From positions 9,499,401 through 9,563,400 of the forward strand of contig NC_134310.1 in assembly GCF_949628215.1 (NCBI RefSeq): a stretch of 64,000 nucleotides of DNA, read 5' to 3'. The notes beneath the pieces were generated by a model. That model saw nothing but the letters and a program-made list of their open reading frames with translations, was not told the DNA's origin and searched no databases. Source of the stretch: Phalacrocorax aristotelis (lineage: Eukaryota > Chordata > Aves > Suliformes > Phalacrocoracidae). The position numbers were made by a program, and so were the translations under genes. Below are positions 57,801 through 64,000 of this stretch, one piece after another (the first letter of the stretch is position 1; each line of letters starts with the position of its first letter).

Positions 57801-59275
57801 TCAGGTTCTTCTGATGGTTAGCTTAGTTTCTCCGGGTTCAGATGTGACTCTCCACTCCTTCACCGGACCTTTCACTCGCGACACATGTGTCCACCCTTTT
57901 TCAGCAGTTCTCACAGCCTTTTCTCCCTACTTTAGGCAGTTCAGTAAAATCTATTTGTACTTTCTCGAAAGGTCTGTAAGCTGTTTTTCTCCCTCCTATT
58001 GCCACTTGTCGAAACACTTTTTTTATTTACCTTTTGACAAATTAAGCATCCTTGTGTAATCTGCTTTGCTATTTCAAAAATCCCAATACAGCCAAATTGT
58101 TTAAGGAAATGCTCACTTAATGCCTTTGTACCCCAATGTGTTTGCGCATGCAAACGCTCCAAATATTTGTCTGGCATAGGCTTTAAGCAGCATTTCTCGC
58201 CGGTCGGGCAATGTCCATTTTCCTTGTTCTAACTTAGCCCCTATTTTTTCCAATTTTATCTTTTCTTCAGGGACAAACTTCTTCTCTTTCTCCTCCTGTG
58301 TTTTTTTGCTGATGTCCTCCTGTGTTTGTACTACATTAATTTTAGCGACTTGAGTCCTCAGGGCTGCTTCCTGGGCCTCTTTATCCGCTAAATTATACCC
58401 TCGAGTTCGGTAATCTAATCCCTTTTGGTGTCCTCTCACATGTACCACTGCTATTTCCTTTGGTTCTCTTAATGCTTTTAAAATTTTTACTATTAATTCT
58501 TGATGTATTAGATTTCTCCCTTGAGTATTAATTAAACCTCTTTCTTAGTCCCTCTTTTGCCTTTTAATAATTCCAGGGCCCTACAGAGGGCATACAGCTC
58601 ACAAGCTGGAGCTGACCATGATGGACTCAGAGGTCCTGACTCCACAAGTTCTAGGTCCTCATTAATTATTGCATATCCTGATTTTCTTTTCCCTTCCACC
58701 ACTCGGGAGGAACCATCTATAAACAGCACCTCCCCATCTTCCAACTCAGTATCCCTTAAATCTGGCCTCACTTTAGTCTGGGCCTCAATTACCTCTAAGC
58801 AATTATGATGTAATTCCTCCTCTGATGGCTCTCCAAACAAAAATTGTGCTGGATTCTGGGCAGAAGTCACCCTCAATTCTAAGTCAGGGGAGTCTATTAG
58901 TATTGCTTCATACTTTAGGATCCAGCTGTCTGTTAACCATTTTTCTGCCTTCTGCTGTAAAACATTTCTGACATTGTGTGGGGTATACACCTTTAAAGGA
59001 GCACTAAACGTGATTTTTCGAACTTCCTCTATTAATAAGGCTGTAGCAACCAGAGCTTGGAGGCACGCAGGCCATCCTCTGCTTACTGGATCAAGTAACT
59101 TAGCGCAATACCCTACAGGTTTTTTTGATTCCTGCCCAGTCTTGAGTAAGAACTCCATGTGCTGTCTGGTTTGATGTATTTACAAAAAGATAGAAAGGTT
59201 TTTCTAAATCTGGGAGGCTCAATACAGGTGCTTGTATTAATGCCTTTTTTATTTCCTAAAATCTCTGGTCATCTT
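57801..59275 (-). pseudogene. pol: Gamma-like RT connection, RNase H and integrase, broken
   Basis: The - strand shows the RT connection (KPFYLFVN near 59200, then [15 protein letters not shown]), RNase H (LFIDGSS, ACELYALCRALELLKG, HVRGHQKG) and the integrase zinc-binding domain (HTHWG ... CLICQK, about 58130-58035). The start of the integrase core follows (QIDFTELP near 57950). The pieces lie in several phases: shifts near 59270 and 59150 cancel, and others lie near 58535, 58165 and 58010. Within about 20 residues after QIDFTELP the sequence jumps to the C-terminal domain (KGPVKEWRVTSEPGETKL) and stops at 57801. Most of the catalytic core, with the second Asp and the Glu, is deleted. Confidence 0.88.
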
Positions 59276-60205
59276 CTATAAACCACTTGAGTTGGTTATT
59301 AATTTCTCATACAGGAATTTTACCTTTTCACTATAATTTTCAAGCCACGGTCTACAGTATCCTAATAATCCCAATATTTGTTGAATTTCCTTTTTAGTTT
59401 GTGGGGGTCTCAAGGATAGAATCCCAGATATCCTATCAGGATCTAGCTTCTTCCTTCCTTTACTCAACCAATGTCCTAAGTATTTTACTTCCTGTTCTAC
59501 AAACTGTAGCTTTGATTGGGACACCTTCAATCCCTTCTCCCCCAGAAAATTTAACAATTTAATGGTGGCCTCTCGGGTCCCCTCTTCAGTTTCTCCTGCT
59601 ACTAATAAATCATCCACATATTGTAATAATTTTACCTCCTTGGGTAATGCAAAATCTTGTAAGATTTTCTCTAAAGTTTGTCCAAATAGATTTGGTGACT
59701 CTGTAAACCCCTGTGGTAGTACAGTCCATCTTAATTGTTGTTTTCGTCCTGTTTCGGGGTCCTCCCACTCAAAGGCAAAATAATCTCTGGATTCCTCATC
59801 CAGAGGACAGGCCCAAAAAGCATCCTTCAAATCTATTACACTATACCAAGCATATCTAGGAGAAATATGACTCAGTAAAGTGTAAGGATTTGCCACCACA
59901 GGGAACTTGGTGATCGTTCGCTGATTTACAGCTCTTAAATCCTGTACCATCCTGTAAGACCCATTCGGTTTCTTTACAGGGAGGATGGGTGTATTATGGG
60001 GTGACATACATGGTTCCAAAGTTCCTTTTTCCAAAAGTCTGTCAACTACAGGTTTTAATCCTTTTCGGCCCTCCCTGGGTATAGGATATTGCTTGATTCT
60101 AATTGGGCGATAAACACTTATGGGGTCCATTTCTATTTTTCCAATTTCCCCTTCTTTATACCACACTGAGGGGTTAATAGCTTCTTCGTCTTTGTGTGTT
60201 AAAGT
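59276..60205 (-). pseudogene. pol: Gamma-like reverse transcriptase part of pol
   Basis: This open stretch covers the RT fingers, palm and thumb: LEKGTLEPCMSPHNTPILPV, VIDLKDAFWACPL, LPQGFTESPNLF and the active-site YVDD. These are hallmarks of gammaretroviral RT. It is in the same phase as protease but separated from it by one TAG at 60206-60208. It ends near 59276, where the phase changes. Confidence 0.92.
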
Positions 60206-60571
60206 CTATAATTTAATCTGCAATTTATCCTCTTTACTCTGAATGTTCAAATTTAACTTCAAAATCAAATCCCTTCCTAATAAATTGTACTCTGCTTCAG
60301 GGAGCAAAAGTAAATCATTAAGGCAAATTTTCTTTTCTGTCTCTATTTCTACATCTTTCAAAATAGGTACTTTAAAAGGTTCTCCTTTTGCCCCAACTAC
60401 AGACATATAGCTCTTCCCTTTTTCTATTCCTTTTGGAAGTTTTTGAATGGTTGATTTCTCGGCTCCTGTATCTACTAAAAATAAAACTTCCTCTTTATGG
60501 GGACCAATTAATAATTTTGTCAAGGGCTCTGTTGATGTTGAAGTCCCCAGAAGATATAGCCCCTGACACCC
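60206..60571 (-). pseudogene. pro: Gamma-like protease, in phase after the gag UAG
   Basis: The frame continues directly from the UAG at 60572-60574 and holds the aspartic protease signature LVDTGAEKS and NLLGRDL. Size and motif order suit a retropepsin. A TAG at 60206-60208 separates it from RT; this is not a normal processing feature and looks like a nonsense mutation. Confidence 0.88.
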
Positions 60572-60574
60572 CTA
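60572..60574 (-). promoter_or_regulatory. Gamma-like gag-pol readthrough UAG
   Basis: A UAG follows the nucleocapsid zinc knuckle and is followed by GGGTGTCAGGGG, close to the purine-rich context of the gammaretroviral readthrough site. Protease continues in phase. Fits suppression of UAG by Gln insertion, as known for murine leukaemia virus. Confidence 0.75.
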
Positions 60575-62070
60575 TTCTTTAAACATTCTCTCATCTTGTT
60601 CCCGTTTACAGCAGTTCTTCTGAACATGTCCCCTCTTGTTACAGTAGTAACAGACGGGAGTTGTGAATCTCTCTCGGTAAGGTTGTCCCCGGGGTGTCTG
60701 CTCTATTCTTTTTTCTCCTTTCTCTCCAGATGCAGTAAGAGAATCTTACTGCTGCTACAAAAATTTTTGCTTTTGCTTTCTGCTTTTCTTCGTCCCTCCT
60801 AACATAGACTTTCTGGGCTTCTCTAAGTAACTCCTCTAATCCTCTTTCTTGCCAGTCTTCCAGTTTTTCTAATTTCCTTCTTATATCCCCCCAAGATTTG
60901 GCTACGAATTGTGTTCTAAGGAGTGCGGTCCCAGCCACTGTATTCGGATCAATTCCAGAATACATTTGTAAGCTTTTCCTCAACCTCTCCAACCATTCTG
61001 TTGGAGATTCGTCTTTCCCTTGTTGTTCATTAAATGCTTTGATGTTTTGCCCTTGGGGAACCGCTTCCCTTATTCCCTGTATGATTAATGCTCTCAAATC
61101 CCTCATATTCTGTCTTCCGTGGGGTTGTTGATGATCCCAGTGGGGATCCACATTTGGCCATTTCTGATCTCCCGGGGGTCCTACCTGATTCTGTCTTTCC
61201 CAAATCCTTATTCCAGCTTGTCTAATCATTCCCCTTTCTTCAGCAGTAAATAGGATTCCTAAAATGGACTGTATTTCTTCCCAGGTATAAGTATTGGGGC
61301 CTAGGAATTGATCTAGTTTTTCAGCTACTCCGAGGGGATCATCCAATAGGGTCCCCATTTCTTTCTTAAAGTTCCTTACATCTGTGGTATTTAATGGGAC
61401 TGCCACAAACCCGATGCCTCCCTGATTGCCTCCGAGGGGTACCTCTCGTAAGGGATATAGAGAAGCCCTCTCAGATATAGCAGTCCTACTTCTCGTACAT
61501 GCAGCTGGCGGTTGATCCAATTCCGGTGCTGTTGGTGGGGGAGGCAGGGATAACGGTGGGACTGGTGGAGGTACTACGGCCACTGGAGGGGAAGCCGCTA
61601 CCGGAGGTGGATTATTAGGATATGGGGGTGGCAGGTTATCCAGTGGTTCCCATTTATCGTCTTTTTCCCTTTCTTTTTCATTTTTATCTCCTTCTTCTTC
61701 CTCAAAGTTTTCATCTCTTTTCTTTAATGTAAGTATTGAGGCTGGAAAAAGACGTGAAGTCCTGATCCACAATTCTGCATAATCACTTTCCTCCTGACTA
61801 AAAGGTTCCTTTGAATTAACATATATATTCAAGGCCTGGCAAATCCAGTCTTCAAAAGATCCAAAAAACAGGCCAAAGGACAAGTGGTCTTAAAGGTTCC
61901 TTCGGCCATTCAGCCATACAATATTGAACCAATTTTAATTTACTTTTTCCTTTTCTGGGGCCCCTTTTATTCCAATTTCTAATCATTATTCCTAATGGAC
62001 TTTCTGATGGTATGTCTGGTAATTTGCTCCCTTTCTTCTGGTCCTGGGTCCTCGAATTTGTCTGACCCAT
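60575..62070 (-). pseudogene. gag: Gamma-like gag, two frameshifts
   Basis: The frame starts MGQT at 62070, the myristoylation-type start of gammaretroviral matrix. The phase changes near 61885, after which matrix continues. A Pro-rich region follows with the late-domain PPPY (in NLPPPYP), then capsid with the major homology region (IKAFNEQQGKDESPTEWLERL) and a charged helix. Another shift near 60670-60760 leads to nucleocapsid with one zinc knuckle, CYYCNKRGHVQKNC, of CX2CX4HX4C form. Order MA-(p12-like)-CA-NC is complete, but the two shifts prevent one polyprotein. Confidence 0.92.
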
Positions 62071-62540
62071 CTAGGAATTTTACTGTGGCAATTCCTACAG
62101 CCCTTGGTTACCGGTAAGAGTGTCTTGCAGGGGGTTTAGGACCTATCACCCACCCACGAATCCTATAGGAATCACTTCGGTCCTTCACCGGCCAAGTCCC
62201 TCGCGGGAGATTGGAACCGCGGTTAGAAGACCTCCACAATCACTTCAGAACTAGGTTCCGTCTCAGTCACACTCTTACACACACAGGCAACCGAATCCCA
62301 CCCAACCAAACGGTATACAGCCTAAATACTTACGACTCCGTCGTCTTCGTTTGGATCTTTGCGCGCAGAATTACGGGCAAAACAAACTACTGCAGCCGGC
62401 AAGGGAGCTTATAAAAATTAAGTTCTATGCTTGTCCCTATTCGGGTTCAGAATGGCGTTAGCCCTGACCCAACCTGACCAGAAGCCACCAAATGGTGGGG
62501 CGCCACTCCTAGATCAAGTCAGAATTCAGGAACCAAGACC
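62071..62540 (-). other. Gamma-like 5' leader
   Basis: 470 bp between primer site and gag ATG. No gene is supported; it is the expected place for splice donor and packaging signal, neither of which I can point to. Confidence 0.6.
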
Positions 62541-62558
62541 CTCCCGGACGAGCCCCCA
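62541..62558 (-). promoter_or_regulatory. Gamma-like primer-binding site, tRNA-Pro type
   Basis: The - strand reads TGGGGGCTCGTCCGGGAG, which differs from the murine leukaemia virus tRNA-Pro site only at the last base. It lies 2 nt from the LTR end. Confidence 0.88.
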
Positions 62559-62560
62559 AT

Positions 62561-62714
62561 TGTTATAATTAATTTAGCCTTAAACGGAATTTCAATCAAA
62601 GTTTACAATTTATTGAATAGAGACAAGCAAGCAGCGCTGGATGCACGGGGGATCCTTCCACCTAACGTGCATACCGTCATACAATACTACAGGGTTTATA
62701 TTCAGTTACTTAAT
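62561..62714 (-). repeat. Gamma-like 5' LTR, partial (cut by beta-like provirus)
   Basis: The first 154 bp match 56234-56387 with few differences. Homology ends at CTTAAT (62709-62714), directly followed by the TG of the betaretrovirus-like LTR. The remaining U3 should reappear beyond 64000. Confidence 0.88.
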
Positions 62715-63178
62715 TGTGGGAAACTATAGGCTTGAATCCACATGCGGGTCCCCTGATAAGTTGTTTGAGATAGAAAGCGGGCTGGAGGATTATAGGTACG
62801 CGATGGAATTAGCTTGACTACAGACCCCGTGTCAGACCCGCTGATGGAAAATTACAGAGATCAGACCCGATGATGGGAAATTACAGAGAATCTGCAAGTC
62901 ACCAGGAGGAGGAAGAAAGGCGAGAGATATCTCGGCCTTGAGAGCAAAGAAGAAAGGCAGGGATATCTCTCGGCCTTGAGAGCATCCGACAAACAACAAG
63001 GAGTTTAGGCACGAAGTACAGAAATAGACTGTTCATTAAGGAGGTGTCGCAATCCGTATGAAGTAATTGTTGAAGCTTGTTTACAAGAGCACATAAAAGC
63101 GCTGTGACTTAAAAATAAAACTGAAGCTTGCTCTATCACTCACGTTGAGTTGGCTGCTTGCTTTCCTCGCTCGCCGCA
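62715..63178 (+). repeat. Beta-like provirus 5' LTR
   Basis: 464 bp from TGTGGGAAAC to CGCCGCA. The left edge is set by loss of homology to the gamma-like LTR, the right edge by the primer site 2 nt on. It includes a direct repeat (CAGACCCG with GATGGAAATTACAGAGA-like halves near 62835-62885) and AGAGATATCTCGGCCTTGAGAG in two versions (62933, 62960), which could be U3 control repeats. Confidence 0.88.
63092..63119 (+). promoter_or_regulatory. Beta-like LTR TATA-like box and polyadenylation signal
   Basis: CATAAAAGC (from 63092) is a TATA-like element, and AATAAA at 63114-63119 lies only about 20 bp later. That would put the poly(A) signal at or before the transcription start, as in some retroviruses with very short R regions. 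Placement is inferred. Confidence 0.5.
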
Positions 63179-63180
63179 AC

Positions 63181-63198
63181 TGGCGCCCGAACAGGGAC
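63181..63198 (+). promoter_or_regulatory. Beta-like primer-binding site, tRNA-Lys3 type
   Basis: TGGCGCCCGAACAGGGAC matches the tRNA-Lys3 site known from mouse mammary tumour virus and lentiviruses. It differs from the Lys1,2-type site of ERV-1 and ERV-2. Confidence 0.92.
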
Positions 63199-63422
63199 CT
63201 GAAAAGGACTATTTCTGATACGGCAGCGAGAGACGGAGACGCACTGGCAGACGGCGGCCAGGGGGCAAAAGAGGAGTCGATTTATGCATCATTTCTGATA
63301 CGTTCCGACCCTCCGGCCTGGATCCAACCTCGGAATTCAAGAGGGGATCCGCTTTCCGCAGTTGAAGCTAACCCGGGAGCGAGAGCCGTACAAACGACGC
63401 TGATTTATCCTCACATCGGGCG

Positions 63423-64000
63423 ATGGAGGTCGAGGTAGCTTTTGAATTATTAAAGCGCTTTTTAGAAAAGCGGGGAGTAAGTCAGTTAAAAGACTTGTCA
63501 GGGCTAGTTGCAGTGGGCAAAGCGAAAGGGTTCTTTAAAGAACCGGAGTCGATCTTTGAAGTAGAGGAGTGGAGAGCTTATGGTGATTGTTTGTGGGACT
63601 TGGTGATAGATGACGATAAGACAGCGAAAAAGCTAATGAAACCTTGGCGGGAAGTGATTAACTGTATGAAAAAATATAAAACTGAAAAAAGATTAGCAAC
63701 AGCCGCCTCTGATCGGCTAGACAATTGTGACCCCAATGCTGGAAAGATTGGAATTGGCTTAGGCAATCCTTCGCCTCCCTTCTCGGGGATCCCAGTTATC
63801 GTACCTCGAAGGCCCCTTATTCCTCCTCCTCCCCCTCCTCCTCCTCCTGGTGGATCTGTAGAAACTAGCGGAGAAGGAATAAGCTTGGGAAAGGGAGGTG
63901 AAGATATTGAAAATTTATGTGATGTAGTTTCTCCGGTGGAGGAAAATAAGCCGAGCACCCCGTCTAGTCACCGTTCTGTGCCTAGTGTGCGCAGCCGAGT
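63423..64000 (+). CDS. gag: Beta-like gag, N-terminal part (runs off the window)
   Basis: The ATG at 63423 opens a frame of 192 codons with no stop before the window end. The first ~95 residues are a helical, Lys-rich domain (FELLKRFLEKRGV, SIFEVEEWRAYGDCLWDLV, MKPWREVINCMKKYK) that fits a betaretroviral p10-type matrix. It is followed by a run of Pro (nine codons near 63823-63849) and an acidic linker. No Gly follows Met, so N-myristoylation is not expected from this start unless the true start differs. The frame is intact so far; capsid and nucleocapsid would follow outside the window. Confidence 0.8.
   Translation, partial: MEVEVAFELLKRFLEKRGVSQLKDLSGLVAVGKAKGFFKEPESIFEVEEWRAYGDCLWDLVIDDDKTAKKLMKPWREVINCMKKYKTEKRLATAASDRLDNCDPNAGKIGIGLGNPSPPFSGIPVIVPRRPLIPPPPPPPPPGGSVETSGEGISLGKGGEDIENLCDVVSPVEENKPSTPSSHRSVPSVRSR

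Larger units (their letters stand above)
56234..62714 (-). mobile_element. Gammaretrovirus-like provirus nested in ERV-3
   Basis: A - strand class I element. Reading leftward: the inner part of its 5' LTR (62561-62714, cut by the betaretrovirus-like provirus), tRNA-Pro primer site, leader, gag, UAG, pro-pol, env remnant, and complete 3' LTR (about 56234-56564). The LTR parts that can be compared differ at only a few bases, yet the coding part carries many frameshifts and large deletions in integrase and env. The flanking ERV-3 bases are TAAC on the left; the matching 4-bp copy would lie outside the window. It has the same orientation as its host ERV-3. Confidence 0.92.
62715..64000 (+). mobile_element. 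Betaretrovirus-like provirus, 5' end only
   Basis: LTR, tRNA-Lys3 primer site, leader and the start of gag, in + orientation, opposite to the host provirus. It is inserted in the gamma-like LTR; CTTAAT just before it is the likely 6-bp target site. Class II is inferred from primer type, LTR size and gag style. The element continues past the window end. Confidence 0.88.

Noticed and set aside
63145..63438. 97-residue frame over the beta-like primer site and leader
   Set aside because: It overlaps the LTR end, primer site and gag start in another phase; typical of a non-coding leader.

Overview
The window is avian-type genomic heterochromatin: no host gene, tRNA or rRNA is visible. It holds about 37.7 kb of one satellite family built from CAGT/GACT tetranucleotides, interrupted by endogenous retroviruses (ERVs). 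The bird assignment is inferred from the LTR opening (TGTGCTGGTTTTGGCTG) and the mix of ERVs; no host gene confirms it. A satellite-rich, ERV-rich block would suit a W chromosome, pericentromere or microchromosome, but the sequence cannot decide which.

Layout: satellite 1-7298; complete + strand ERV-L-like provirus ERV-1 at 7299-13827 (target duplication CAGTG); satellite 13828-39748; complete + strand ERV-2 of the same family at 39749-46280 (target duplication CGCAG); satellite 46281-50760; then a third, older member on the - strand, ERV-3, from 50761. ERV-3 is cut inside gag at 56233 by a - strand gammaretrovirus-like provirus (tRNA-Pro primer site, gag-UAG-pol). The distal LTR of that element is itself cut at 62714/62715 by a + strand betaretrovirus-like provirus (tRNA-Lys3 primer site), which runs off the window end. 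The right end is thus a three-level nest with retroviral classes III, I and II in order of insertion.

The ERV-L-like family has 503-504 bp LTRs (484 bp in ERV-3), a tRNA-Lys1,2-type primer site, a 622-residue gag-position protein with four hydrophobic segments at its N terminus and no CCHC zinc knuckle, then one in-frame UAG and a protease-RT-RNase H-integrase frame in the same phase. A perfect 6-bp hairpin starts 10 nt after the UAG. This points to stop-codon readthrough, the gammaretroviral strategy, in an env-less class III-like element. ERV-2 has both long frames uninterrupted. ERV-1 lacks one A in an integrase A-run. ERV-3 has nonsense codons, indels and a 64-bp deletion. By eye the two LTRs match within ERV-1 and within ERV-2, so both insertions look recent.

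The satellite is also layered. Units of roughly 36-65 bp, differing mainly in 4-bp steps, have self-complementary arms. They are grouped into multi-kilobase duplications (offsets 3844 and 3961 on the left, 3.6-3.7 and 2.1-2.3 kb at 25-33 kb) and shorter recent ones (468, 500 and 704 bp). ERV-1 interrupts one such block, and the block's homology resumes on its far side, so the block was copied before ERV-1 inserted.
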